A DNA stretch of 64,000 nt, from positions 124,001 through 188,000 of the forward strand of contig NZ_JBLFBO010000004.1 in assembly GCF_047338595.1 (NCBI RefSeq), written 5' to 3'. Of this stretch, positions 25,837 to 34,228 are shown one piece after another; the first letter of the stretch is position 1; each line of letters starts with the position of its first letter. The notes beneath the pieces are model-generated. The model was not told where the DNA came from. It saw nothing but the letters and a program-made list of their open reading frames with translations, and ran no database searches. This DNA is from Nitrospira_D sp019636945 (GTDB lineage: Bacteria; Nitrospirota; Nitrospiria; Nitrospirales; Nitrospiraceae). Position numbers and translations under genes: made by a program.

Positions 25837-27615
25837 ATGAACGTCTCGCTCCTTTTTCCTCCGACCTGGCATCCCTCACAGCCCTACCTCAGCTTGCCGT
25901 CTCTGACGGGATTTCTGCACCAAGGTGGGGTTTCCAACGTTTCCCAGCGTGATCTGGGTATCGAATTATTGGACACCATACTGACCAGGGGCTATGCGGC
26001 AGAGGTGTACCAACAGCTGATTGCCAAGCAACGCGAGTTGGAGCGGAGCCAAGCAGGAGAGACGGGGCCAGGCAGCCGCGAGCACTATGGAAAGGTAACG
26101 GATTCGCTCGATCGGTTTGGGTATCTGGTCGATCGGATTGAGCTGGCTAAAGACACTCTGCGGAGTGAAGAGTTTTACGATCCCGACGCCTATCGTGCCA
26201 GTCTGTTCATGATCGATAAGTGGCTGGAGGTCGTGTCCTCGGTCTATTTCCCGACCCGATTGACCGTCGTCGATAATCAGTTTGGGAACTACTCGATCTA
26301 CTCCTCGAAGGATCTGATGCGGGTCGTGCGTGACGAGGCGCAGAATCCGTATCTCAGCCTTTTTCGCGACCGCTTCATTCCGTCGATCGTCGACAGCCGT
26401 CCCGATCTCATCGGGGTATCGATTACCGCGACATCGCAGATCATTCCGGGCCTCACACTCTGTCGACTGATCAAGGAGGCGGCTCCCGACCTGCATATCA
26501 CGATCGGCGGCAGCATCTTTACCCGGTTAGTGGACAACATCCGCCGATGCCCCAGCCTGTTCGAGCTCACCGATGATATCGTCGTGTTTGAGGGGGAAAC
26601 AGCTTTACTGGAATTGGTCAATCAGCTGGCCGGCAAGAAGGACTACAGTAAAGTGCCCAACCTGATCTATCGGCAGAACGGGAAGATCACGGTCAATCAG
26701 CCGTTCTATTCTGAGAATGTGAACCAGCTTCCAGCCCCGAATTATGACGGATTTCCGCTGGGTCTCTATCTCTCGCCCGAACCGGTTCTCCCTGTTCAGT
26801 TTTCGCGCGGCTGTTACTACAAGGATTGTGCGTTCTGTGCCTTGACCCTTGACCACCAGAATTTCAGACAGAAGGACCCGGGCCGTACGGTCGAAGAATT
26901 GCAGTGGCTGAAGCAGCGTTACGGGGCTCGCCACTTCTTTTTCACCGACGAGTGTTTCGCGCTGTCGCCGACCAAGCGGTTGTGCCAGCAACTGATCGAC
27001 AAACAGGTTGATGTCAAATGGACCTGCGAGATGCGCTTCGAGAAAAATCTCTCACGCGAGCTGCTGGCTTCGATGCGGGATGCCGGCTGTTTGAAGATCG
27101 TATTTGGGCTGGAATCCTTCAACCAGCGGATCATGGATTTTATGAAGAAGGGGATCAAGCAGGAGTGGGTCCGGCGGGTTGCGGATGACTGTGTGGACCT
27201 CGGGATCGCCGTGCACTGTTATATCATCGTCGGGTTCCCCACGGAGAAAGAAGCAGAAGCGCTGGAGACCATGAACTTCGTCGTTGAAAATAAACGGCTG
27301 CACGAGTCGTACGGCTTTTCGTGTCAGCCCTGTCTGTTCGACTTGGAAAAAGAAGCTCCAATCATGAGCGATCCCGGTAGCTATGGCATCCGGCGGATCA
27401 TGCGACCGTCTGCGGAAGATCTGAGCCTTGGGTTCTTCTACGAAGTGCAGGAGGGCATGACCCCGGATGAAGCGGAGCGGTTATATCAGTACGTGTACGG
27501 AAGGATCAGCGAGGTGGTGTGCGAGCTGCCGTTCAATTATGCGATGGCAGACGGGTTGCTCTACATCTCGAAGGCCAAAGCAGGGGCAAAGGCGGCGTCG
27601 ATGGCCGCACATTGA
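25837..27615 (+). CDS. B12-binding-type radical SAM protein
   Basis: 592 residues. It begins MNVSLLFPPTWHPSQPYLSLPSLTGFL, a typical start for a cobalamin-binding domain protein, with DLIGVSITATSQIIPGL and HITIGGSIFTRL marking the Rossmann part. The radical SAM cluster motif is GCYYKDCAFC (C-x4-C-x2-C, as in many B12-type members with GCYWGKCxFC), followed by FFFTDECF, VFGLESFNQRIMDFMKKG and IIVGFPTEKE. The chemistry is unknown; its place between two NxrC-like genes suggests a maturation or lipid/cofactor-modifying role. Length is usual for the class. Confidence 0.88.
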   Translation: MNVSLLFPPTWHPSQPYLSLPSLTGFLHQGGVSNVSQRDLGIELLDTILTRGYAAEVYQQLIAKQRELERSQAGETGPGSREHYGKVTDSLDRFGYLVDRIELAKDTLRSEEFYDPDAYRASLFMIDKWLEVVSSVYFPTRLTVVDNQFGNYSIYSSKDLMRVVRDEAQNPYLSLFRDRFIPSIVDSRPDLIGVSITATSQIIPGLTLCRLIKEAAPDLHITIGGSIFTRLVDNIRRCPSLFELTDDIVVFEGETALLELVNQLAGKKDYSKVPNLIYRQNGKITVNQPFYSENVNQLPAPNYDGFPLGLYLSPEPVLPVQFSRGCYYKDCAFCALTLDHQNFRQKDPGRTVEELQWLKQRYGARHFFFTDECFALSPTKRLCQQLIDKQVDVKWTCEMRFEKNLSRELLASMRDAGCLKIVFGLESFNQRIMDFMKKGIKQEWVRRVADDCVDLGIAVHCYIIVGFPTEKEAEALETMNFVVENKRLHESYGFSCQPCLFDLEKEAPIMSDPGSYGIRRIMRPSAEDLSLGFFYEVQEGMTPDEAERLYQYVYGRISEVVCELPFNYAMADGLLYISKAKAGAKAASMAAH

Positions 27616-27641
27616 CCCTCTTTTTCTACGGCGGCTATAAT
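27612..27641 (+). promoter_or_regulatory. Candidate promoter with very short leader
   Basis: TTGACC (27612-27617) and TATAAT (27636-27641) are 18 bases apart, overlapping the stop codon of the radical SAM gene. The ATG of the next gene is at 27652, only about 10 bases past the -10 box, and no ribosome site is visible, so the message could be leaderless. Confidence 0.6.
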
Positions 27642-27651
27642 ATCGATTCCT

Positions 27652-28788
27652 ATGGATACCGTGATGAAACCGGCGACACTGAGCGAACGGGTGATCGGGA
27701 AAGTATCGGACTTTGGTCCGTTGTTTGACTATACGGTCAAGCTCGTCCTGCTTGCATCGTTTCTCGAACTTGTGTTGTATCGTTTGTTGTCGCGTCTTGG
27801 GATGCATCTCAGTAAGATGGCCGCAACGCATCCATGGATTACGCCGACATTTACGGCCTTGACCGAAGTAGGGGCGTGGCTCCTCAACATCGTCGCGGTG
27901 TTGTTACTTTTGGCCCTGACGCTCACCATGGTCAATCGGTGGGGAGGGAGCGACAACAGTCGGCTGGTGAAACTGGGGATCATCGGGACAGCTCTGTTGT
28001 TGGTGCTCACTGTTGGGTTTTTGGTTGTGCCGCCGGGGATGTTGGGTGCCATTGTCTACAACGGATTGACCCTGTTGGTGCTGACCGTGTTTGTGTCGGA
28101 CTATGTGATGACGCATCGTGAGCCGGCTCAACGAGCGTTGGCGGTCACCTATTTCTTGGGCATGTCTGGCTGGCTCTACTATCAGATCGTGTCGTCGACG
28201 TATAGTCTGATGGGAACGATTGTGCAGCCTCCCTTGGTGTATGAATCACATCGTATGGGCGAGGCGTTGATGGTCCTCGCCAGCTTCTGTGCCTTTCTGG
28301 CCTATGGCAAGAGTAAGAGCCTCTCGCTGCGAACGAAGAATCGGCAGCAACGCAACCGAGCCATCTGGTTTTGGGCGGTCACGGGCGCGACGTTTACGAC
28401 CCTCCTTGTAGTCGATTATTTGTTGGATCGCATTGCTCCAGGATTCGCCTCCGGGTTTCGGCAGGCCTCGCAAGGTATCGGGTGGATCTTTCAGTTCGGG
28501 ATGGGCTATACGTTTTATCTCCCCTTTGCCCTCTATGTCGGGGGGTTACTCTGTTGGTCCTATACGGTGGTGAAGCTTGTGACCATGGGGAGACTGGCCG
28601 GCTATGGTATTGGACTGATGTTTATCGCGGGATATGCGCTGCTGTTTTCAAACTTGACGTTGATGGTAGTGCTGGGGGTCATGCTGCTGGCCTGTGATCG
28701 GGTCAAGGTAGCGACAGCTGAAGCACTATCGACGAGTGCCGGTCCGATGATGCCGGCATCGGATGGATTGATGACCGGTCGGGCGTAA
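27652..28788 (+). CDS. Multi-pass inner-membrane protein of unknown function
   Basis: 378 residues with about nine to ten hydrophobic helices, for example LVLLASFLELVLYRLL, IVAVLLLLALTLTMV, LIIGTALLLVLTV-type and the C-terminal LMVVLGVMLLACDRV. No family motif is recognised. The gene lies between the radical SAM and TPR genes, in a respiratory cluster, and appears to have its own promoter. It could be a quinone- or electron-transfer-related anchor, but nothing in the sequence proves that. Confidence 0.8.
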   Translation: MDTVMKPATLSERVIGKVSDFGPLFDYTVKLVLLASFLELVLYRLLSRLGMHLSKMAATHPWITPTFTALTEVGAWLLNIVAVLLLLALTLTMVNRWGGSDNSRLVKLGIIGTALLLVLTVGFLVVPPGMLGAIVYNGLTLLVLTVFVSDYVMTHREPAQRALAVTYFLGMSGWLYYQIVSSTYSLMGTIVQPPLVYESHRMGEALMVLASFCAFLAYGKSKSLSLRTKNRQQRNRAIWFWAVTGATFTTLLVVDYLLDRIAPGFASGFRQASQGIGWIFQFGMGYTFYLPFALYVGGLLCWSYTVVKLVTMGRLAGYGIGLMFIAGYALLFSNLTLMVVLGVMLLACDRVKVATAEALSTSAGPMMPASDGLMTGRA

Positions 28789-28805
28789 GGCCCAGAACGA
28801 GTTGC

Positions 28806-29615
28806 ATGATGGACACACCCACATCCACGCCCCCGCAAGGGGACACTGCGGTTGATCTTGGGGATCAACCGCTCACTCCGGAAGAAGAGATTGCCGGGAT
28901 TGAAAAACTGTTGGCCAGTGAGCCGGACGATTTTCAGGCGCGCTGTCGACTGGGGGAATTATATTTCAGCAAAGGGCGTCTCGACGATGCGTTGGCCGAG
29001 GTCAAGAAGGCCATTGAGATGGCCGAATCCCTTCGTGCCGAAATGAATCGTTCGCTGGCCATGTACTATGCCAACTTGGGCACGATTTACGCGACCAAGA
29101 ATATGGCCGATGAAGCAGCGGCCGAGTTCCAACATGCGCTACAAGTCTTTCCTCATGACGTGCTGGCGCTCTTTAATCTGGGCAGACTCCACGCGGATAA
29201 GAAGCAATATATGGAGGCGAAGGGGTACTACGAGCGCCTCGTGGAAATCACGCCGGATGATCCGATCGCTTGGTATAACCTCGCGGGTGTCTATATTGAG
29301 CTGGATAATCCCCAGGTGTCCGATTACAACACCATCGACATGGGGATCCAGTGTTATCTTCGTACGTTGGAGTTGGACCCCAAGCACTTGGAGTCGGCCT
29401 TCAAGCTGATGGAGATTGCACTGAATCATAAAAAGACCGATTTGGCGATTCGCGTCATGGAAAGTGCGGTGGAGCACAATCCCGACGAGCCGCTGGCCTA
29501 TTACAATCTCATCAGTGTGTACGACAAGTGCAAGATGTTTGAGCAGGCCGAAGAGGCCAGGAAGCGGCTGAAAGAGCGGTTTGCCAAGAAGGCCAAGGAT
29601 GGTCCGAGATCTTGA
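28806..29615 (+). CDS. TPR-repeat protein
   Basis: 269 residues. At least five tetratricopeptide units are visible, including EADDFQARCRLGELYFSKGRLDDAL-like, NRSLAMYYANLGTIYATKN, PHDVLALFNLGRLHADK and PDDPIAWYNLAGVYIELD. No signal peptide, so probably cytoplasmic. TPR arrays hold partner proteins; given the neighbours (membrane protein, TatA, NxrC-like) it may help assembly of an exported complex. The start at 28806 or 28809 (two ATGs in a row) is not resolved. Confidence 0.88.
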   Translation: MMDTPTSTPPQGDTAVDLGDQPLTPEEEIAGIEKLLASEPDDFQARCRLGELYFSKGRLDDALAEVKKAIEMAESLRAEMNRSLAMYYANLGTIYATKNMADEAAAEFQHALQVFPHDVLALFNLGRLHADKKQYMEAKGYYERLVEITPDDPIAWYNLAGVYIELDNPQVSDYNTIDMGIQCYLRTLELDPKHLESAFKLMEIALNHKKTDLAIRVMESAVEHNPDEPLAYYNLISVYDKCKMFEQAEEARKRLKERFAKKAKDGPRS

Positions 29616-29638
29616 TTCACTTTTAGAAGAGGTGTCCT

Positions 29639-29914
29639 ATGTTCGGCAGTCTAGGGTTCACCGAGCTGATCCTCATCCTCATGATCGTGTTGATCATCTT
29701 CGGCGCCGGGAAACTTCCACAGTTAGGCGAAGGCCTTGGGAAGGCGATCAAGGGCTTTAAGAAGTCCGTGCATGAGGCGGAGGCCATCGAAGCCGAAGCA
29801 CAAGCAGCAGCCCAACAGACCGCTGCTCCTCAAGTGGCCACGGCCGCTCCGGCCCAGAGTGCGCCGTTGAGTCAGCCCGCAGGGGCCACGGTGCAGTCGG
29901 CTCCACGCGCCTAG
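29639..29914 (+). CDS. tatA: Twin-arginine translocase subunit TatA/TatE
   Basis: 91 residues: one membrane helix (TELILILMIVLIIFGAGKLPQLGEGLG) with the FG hinge, an amphipathic helix (KAIKGFKKSVHEA) and an acidic then Ala/Pro/Gln-rich tail. This is the pore-forming component of Tat export. AGAGGTGT provides the ribosome site. Its location next to a Tat-signal ferredoxin and TorD chaperone fits export of folded redox proteins. TatB and TatC are not in the window. Confidence 0.93.
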   Translation: MFGSLGFTELILILMIVLIIFGAGKLPQLGEGLGKAIKGFKKSVHEAEAIEAEAQAAAQQTAAPQVATAAPAQSAPLSQPAGATVQSAPRA

Positions 29915-29918
29915 TCGG

Positions 29919-29990
29919 ATGTATTGGAAAAGTCCCCCAGCGATGTTCTCGCATTGCTCGGAGGCTCAATCTTCCACCGGGTAGAGCAGC
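29919..29990. repeat. Fragment of the palindromic intergenic family (copy 4)
   Basis: GGAAAAGTCCCCCAGCG, TGTTCTCGCATTGCTCGGAGGCTCAA match the left half of the element at 7865, but the right arm is missing or altered. Looks like a decayed copy between tatA and the NHL gene. Confidence 0.6.
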
Positions 29991-30110
29991 CTGAGCAGCT
30001 CAGGGCGGGTGGGTGAGAGCATAGGTCTATGTGAACCTCCTGTGTTGAGCGTCGAACATGCGCGAGCAGTCAGATCATCTTTTAACAGCTCCCTAGAAAG
30101 CACCATACGC

Positions 30111-31364
30111 ATGGAAACCGAAGTTGGATTGGTCGCCGGCTACATTGAAACCTTTGCCGGGAACGGGAAAGCTCGAAGTACGGGCGACGGCAAGCGCGCC
30201 GTGAAAGCGGGAATCCCGCTTCCTCATCACGGGGCACTCGATCGGGCTGAGCAGTGGTTCTATTTCGCGGAATCGGGATCGGATCGCATCCGGCGGGTGC
30301 ACCTCCAAGACGGGACGGTCCACAACTTCGCCGGAATCGGGGAAACTTGTTATAGCGGCGATGAGGGTGTGTGTGGAGAGGCCGGGCTCTATTTGCCTCT
30401 GGGGGTCGCTTTTGATTCGCAGAACAATCTGTATATTTGTGACTCCGGAAGTAATCGGATTCGGAAAGTCGATCATGAGACAGGCATCATCACGACCGTG
30501 GTCGGGACCGGTCAGCATGGATTTAACGGGGACGGACCGGCGCGCGAGGTCAACCTGACGTGGCCGGCAGCCATCGCATTTGGTAGGGACGATGTGTTGT
30601 ATATCGCCGACACGCAGGCGCACAAGGTTCGGCGGTACGATCCCAAGACGGATCTGGTGACGACGATTGCGGGAACCTGGACGGCCGAGGACGATGCGCG
30701 TGAACAACCCCTGGTGGCGAGGAACCTCGTGGTGCTCTCCGGTGATGCGATCGGGATTGATTTTAGTGATGATCAAGGATGGCTCATGCCGGTCTGTTCG
30801 GATGGGCTCGATATGTCCATGTATCTGGATGACGGAAAGCCTGCGATGGACGCGCGTCTCTACGACATCGTCGGGATTGCGGTCGACGACAGGGATCATG
30901 TGTATGTGGTCGATAAGGGAAGCAATCGAGTCAGAAAAATCGACGCCCAGACCGGTGTGATTTCGACCGTCGCCGGGGTCTGTCGGTACGGATACGACGG
31001 TGACGGCAAGCCGGCTGTTCGAGCCATGTTGCATGCTCCGGAAGCCGCGATCTTTGATCGGGACGGCCATCTCTATATTTCCGACACCATGAATCATCGG
31101 GTGCGGAAGGTGGACGGCAAGACCGGCGTGATCACCACGGTCGCGGGAAATGGAGACAGCGGCTACGAGGACAAGAACATCGGTGGCTGCGGAGCGGCTC
31201 GGTTTGTCGCGAAAGAATCTGCCGGACAGTTGAAGCACGGTGACGGTCTGTTGGCTGTCGACGCGGTGGTGAATTCTCCCGTCGGTTTGGCGCTGGACTC
31301 ACAGGGCTATCTCTATATCTGCGAGCGTGGAGAAAATAAGATCCGCCGCCTCAAACTCTCGTAA
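30111..31364 (+). CDS. NHL-repeat beta-propeller protein
   Basis: 417 residues from the ATG at 30111; an earlier GTG at 30009 is possible but its extension is poor. About six NHL repeats are visible, each with the pattern of GxGDGxxA, LxxPxGxAxDxxxNLYICDSGSNRIRKVD and TGIITTVVGTG. No signal peptide is seen, and the length is usual. NHL propellers bind proteins or small molecules; some are fused to redox or peptide-processing domains, but not this one. It sits between TatA and the second NxrC-like gene. Confidence 0.88.
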   Translation: METEVGLVAGYIETFAGNGKARSTGDGKRAVKAGIPLPHHGALDRAEQWFYFAESGSDRIRRVHLQDGTVHNFAGIGETCYSGDEGVCGEAGLYLPLGVAFDSQNNLYICDSGSNRIRKVDHETGIITTVVGTGQHGFNGDGPAREVNLTWPAAIAFGRDDVLYIADTQAHKVRRYDPKTDLVTTIAGTWTAEDDAREQPLVARNLVVLSGDAIGIDFSDDQGWLMPVCSDGLDMSMYLDDGKPAMDARLYDIVGIAVDDRDHVYVVDKGSNRVRKIDAQTGVISTVAGVCRYGYDGDGKPAVRAMLHAPEAAIFDRDGHLYISDTMNHRVRKVDGKTGVITTVAGNGDSGYEDKNIGGCGAARFVAKESAGQLKHGDGLLAVDAVVNSPVGLALDSQGYLYICERGENKIRRLKLS

Positions 31365-31454
31365 CCCATCCGCCGATATCTGCCCTCTCCTCACATTTGT
31401 CTCGATCAGGTTTTGTGGTATTCTGAGCGCGGTCATTTCTCGGAGTACAGTGCT

Positions 31455-32285
31455 GTGCGAACGACGTCCATTGGTAGCGTCCGGTTTCATGCGCTTGGAT
31501 TCTTATCCGGGCTGATCGTCATCGCGAGTGTACTCGGTGCCTTCGGGGTTCCGTTGGTGAGTTCCGAGGGGATGACGATCCGGGCGTTTTTGATCCAAGG
31601 CGAAATGCCGAAGACAGCCGATGATACGGTCTGGCAAACGGCCTCATCGATCACCATCCCGCTCAGCGGTCAAGTCATTACCAGGCCGGTCTGGCCCGAG
31701 CCCACGGTTCGTGCGTTGACGGTGCGATCCGTCCACAATGGGACCGATATTGCCTTTCTGTTGGAATGGCAGGACAACACCAAAAACGATCGGCTGACTC
31801 CTGGGACGTTCCGCGACGGGGTGGCGATCGGGTTCCCCCTCGGTGATGCCCCGGCGTTCTTTTGCATGGGGCAGTTGGATCACTACATCAATATTTGGCA
31901 TTGGAAGGCGGACTGGCAGAGCGATATCGATCGTCGGGCCGCGCGCGCTCCGGAGAAAAAAGAAGGTGGCGTGCGAACGTTCGAAGTCATCCCACGGCGA
32001 GTGTCTTCCGTGGAGGACCTCATCGGCGGAGGCTTCAGCACGCTGACGACGAAAGACAAACAGGGACGAGTGCAGGGACAAGGGTTTTGGAAGGATGGCA
32101 TGTGGCACGTCATGATGCGACGTCCGCTCCTCAGCGAGGAGCAGGAGAACGAAGCGACACTCGTTCCGGGACGAATCCAAACCGTGTCATTCTCCGTCTG
32201 GAATGGAGAAAATAAAGAGCGAAATGGGCAAAAGGCGGTGGCGCCGTGGTTTCAGTTACGCATCGATCCCGTCGAGAAACTGTGA
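31455..32285 (+). CDS. Ethylbenzene-dehydrogenase-type haem b protein (NxrC-like, copy 2)
   Basis: 276 residues from a GTG at 31455, chosen because GGAG lies nine bases upstream; a TTG start at 31413 is the alternative. A signal peptide (LSGLIVIASVLGAFGVPLVSS) leads into an EB_dh-type domain. It shares with the copy at 24658: IPLSGQVITRP, LEWQDNTKNDRL, FFCMGQ, NIWHWKADWQSDID and a RVSSVEDL segment. The CMGQ methionine is the likely haem axial ligand. It is shorter and more divergent, so a paralogue with a separate partner is likely. Confidence 0.88.
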   Translation: MRTTSIGSVRFHALGFLSGLIVIASVLGAFGVPLVSSEGMTIRAFLIQGEMPKTADDTVWQTASSITIPLSGQVITRPVWPEPTVRALTVRSVHNGTDIAFLLEWQDNTKNDRLTPGTFRDGVAIGFPLGDAPAFFCMGQLDHYINIWHWKADWQSDIDRRAARAPEKKEGGVRTFEVIPRRVSSVEDLIGGGFSTLTTKDKQGRVQGQGFWKDGMWHVMMRRPLLSEEQENEATLVPGRIQTVSFSVWNGENKERNGQKAVAPWFQLRIDPVEKL

Positions 32286-32289
32286 ATCA

Positions 32290-32383
32290 AAGAGCTCATG
32301 GCATATGGCCTATGGCATAGGTATGAAAAGAGTTTGAGCAGATTGTTCTCTCTCTTGCTATACGCCATAAGCTATCAGCTCTT
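32290..32383. repeat. Imperfect inverted repeat over the PDZ gene start
   Basis: Left arm 32290-32316 and right arm 32357-32383, each 27 bases, match at 22 of 27 positions when one is reversed (both contain AAGAGCT, TATGGC and TAT.GC blocks). The first ATG of the PDZ frame (32298) lies inside the left arm. Confidence 0.7.
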
Positions 32384-32849
32384 CCCTCGACGAGATACGA
32401 ATGATGGCCGGCTGAAGCGGACGACTTGGGGGTGGACGATTTGCCTGATCAGTGCACTGCTGGCTGTTGCTACGGCAGTTGCACAGGCCGAGGCGCAATC
32501 CGGTGAAATGATGGAGGAAGAGGCATCGAGGCTTGGCGAAGAATTCGGGATCGTCGTCGGCGCCGTCGATGAAGCGATTCAGAAAGAACTTCATCTTGAG
32601 AGGCCTCAGGGGGTTGCGGTCTTCGAGGTCATTGGGAACTCCCGTGCAGACTATGCCGGTATCAAAGTGCGGTCCGTCATCAAGGAGATCAATAAACAAG
32701 AGATTCGAAACATGGGGGATTTCGGACGGGCCATTAAAAAGGCAATGAAGGAATGCAATGTAACCGTGGGAACCTATGAACCGGCTGATCCCGGTGATCC
32801 GGTCGGATGGGGAGTGAATTTTCACTTTGTCGGCTGCAAGCGGGATTAG
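32298..32849 (+). CDS. Exported PDZ-like domain protein (start uncertain)
   Basis: Up to 183 residues. The start is uncertain because the ATG at 32298 falls within an inverted repeat and no good ribosome site is seen; the real start may be a TTG or CTG about 40-110 bases further in. After a likely signal peptide (WTICLISALLAVATAVAQAEA) comes a PDZ-like fold with RPQGVAVFEVIGNSRADYAGIKVRSVIKEINKQEIRNM. PDZ proteins bind C-termini. It precedes the cytochrome pair and may assist periplasmic assembly. Confidence 0.75.
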   Translation: MAYGLWHRYEKSLSRLFSLLLYAISYQLFPRRDTNDGRLKRTTWGWTICLISALLAVATAVAQAEAQSGEMMEEEASRLGEEFGIVVGAVDEAIQKELHLERPQGVAVFEVIGNSRADYAGIKVRSVIKEINKQEIRNMGDFGRAIKKAMKECNVTVGTYEPADPGDPVGWGVNFHFVGCKRD

Positions 32850-32850
32850 T

Positions 32851-32900
32851 TGTGAGGGGTGAACGGTAAAGGGTGAGGGGTAAGGAGTGAAGGGTAAGGC
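32851..32900. repeat. Short direct repeats GTGAGGGGTGAA / GGTAAGGAG
   Basis: A purine-rich stretch made of near-identical units (GTGAGGGGTGAACGG, TAAAGGGTGAGGGG, TAAGGAGTGAAGGG) that runs into the start of the cytochrome gene. It is related to the GTGAAAGGTGAAAC words at 35488 and the 2540 and 57805 regions. Confidence 0.65.
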
Positions 32901-34227
32901 GCGTGGATGGAGAAGGGGAGCGCATTGGGGACAGAGTATTGCGATGCTCTGCTTCCTGTCCTTCGTTGGACTCGCCGGCCCCTTGAGTATGTTTTCCCAG
33001 GGACAGGCAGAGGCTCAGCACGTAGATGACCAAGTATCTGCGGATTGGGTTGCGGAAATCGAAAAAGTTTTTATCCGGTCGGAGGAGTGTAAGCAGTGCC
33101 ATGAGCGGCATTATGAAGAGTGGAAGGGTGTCAGAGAGCAGACGCCGGATTTGAAGACATTTGGTCGTGTCGATGCAGCGCTTTTGCACGGGACATCGTT
33201 AACCTCACCGGTCTTTCGAACGGTGCTCGGTCTTTGGAAACAGACGAACCCGACAGCGGATGAGCAACGCCGATGCTTGTCGTGCCATGCACCTGCCGTG
33301 ACGGTATTCCCTGAACATGCCGAGAAGGTCGCCGGCCAAGTCCTGAGTGGAAAATCTGGAGTGGAAGGGATCGGCTGTGCGGCGTGCCATCTGATGGCGG
33401 GGATAGATAAGAGCGCGTCCTCGCCGCCGACGTTTGCCCTACAGCCAGGACGAACTCTTTATGGTCCCTATGCCAACCCGGAAGAGAACCTCGTCCATCC
33501 TGCCGTGCAGTCGACGCAGTTTCGAGAAGCCAGCTTTTGCGCCTCCTGCCACTTCGATAAAGTGAAAGATGTCATGCAGAAGAATCTGCCCGGCGAAATC
33601 CTCGAAGGGACAATCTGTCAGGATTGCCATATGGAGCCTTCTACGGGGAGCTCGACTTCACGGCGTGGCGCCATGACCCGATCCATCGGCCGCCATTGGT
33701 TCCGCGGGGTCGTCGTCGCCGGGACGATGCTCAAGAACCGGAACGTGCAGGCCGAATGGATGCCACGCATTGATCTGGAAGTGACGAAGATCGGCGCGAC
33801 CGTGGAAGGAAGAAGTCTTGTGAAGGTCGGCAGCCTACCGCACAGCTTTCCCGATGGCGATCCGGTGCTCAAGCAGTTCTTCCTGACCGTCACGGCAAAG
33901 GATGCAAAAGGGCAGACCCTGGCGGAAGAGACGCAGCAGTTCGGATTATCCTACGACCAGGTTCTCCGTGGTCCCATTCCGGATCCCTTCATTAAGGGTG
34001 GGAATACGAGGAAGGTGCCGTTCGTATTGACGCTTCCAGAGGGAAAGGCTGCAGCGTCGATAGAAGCCGTTTTGAGCTATGCGTTGATTCCCACCCCTGC
34101 ACCTATTCTGCTGGAGAGATATCTGGCCACCTTAGCGACCGATGCCGCGAGAGACGAGGCGAAGAACATCGTGCAGGAATATACACAACGGCATTTTCTG
34201 ACCTACCGTGTGAAGGTGCTTTCCTGA
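32887..34227 (+). CDS. Pentahaem c-type cytochrome (copy 1)
   Basis: Up to 446 residues from a GTG at 32887; the ATG at 32944 is an alternative. After a signal sequence (MLCFLSFVGLAGPLSMFSQGQAEA) there are five CxxCH haem-binding sites: CKQCH, CLSCH, CAACH, CASCH and CQDCH. The C-terminal half (after about residue 250) is beta-rich and lacks haem sites. Such proteins belong to the cytochrome c554/multihaem superfamily and are periplasmic electron carriers. It is followed after one base by a paralogue, so the two are translated together. Confidence 0.9.
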   Translation: MKGKARGWRRGAHWGQSIAMLCFLSFVGLAGPLSMFSQGQAEAQHVDDQVSADWVAEIEKVFIRSEECKQCHERHYEEWKGVREQTPDLKTFGRVDAALLHGTSLTSPVFRTVLGLWKQTNPTADEQRRCLSCHAPAVTVFPEHAEKVAGQVLSGKSGVEGIGCAACHLMAGIDKSASSPPTFALQPGRTLYGPYANPEENLVHPAVQSTQFREASFCASCHFDKVKDVMQKNLPGEILEGTICQDCHMEPSTGSSTSRRGAMTRSIGRHWFRGVVVAGTMLKNRNVQAEWMPRIDLEVTKIGATVEGRSLVKVGSLPHSFPDGDPVLKQFFLTVTAKDAKGQTLAEETQQFGLSYDQVLRGPIPDPFIKGGNTRKVPFVLTLPEGKAAASIEAVLSYALIPTPAPILLERYLATLATDAARDEAKNIVQEYTQRHFLTYRVKVLS

Positions 34228-34228
34228 C

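Noticed and set aside
30093..31238. Long open frame on the minus strand (about 380 codons)
   Set aside because: It is opposite the NHL gene, has no family features, and its composition is that of reverse-strand shadow sequence.
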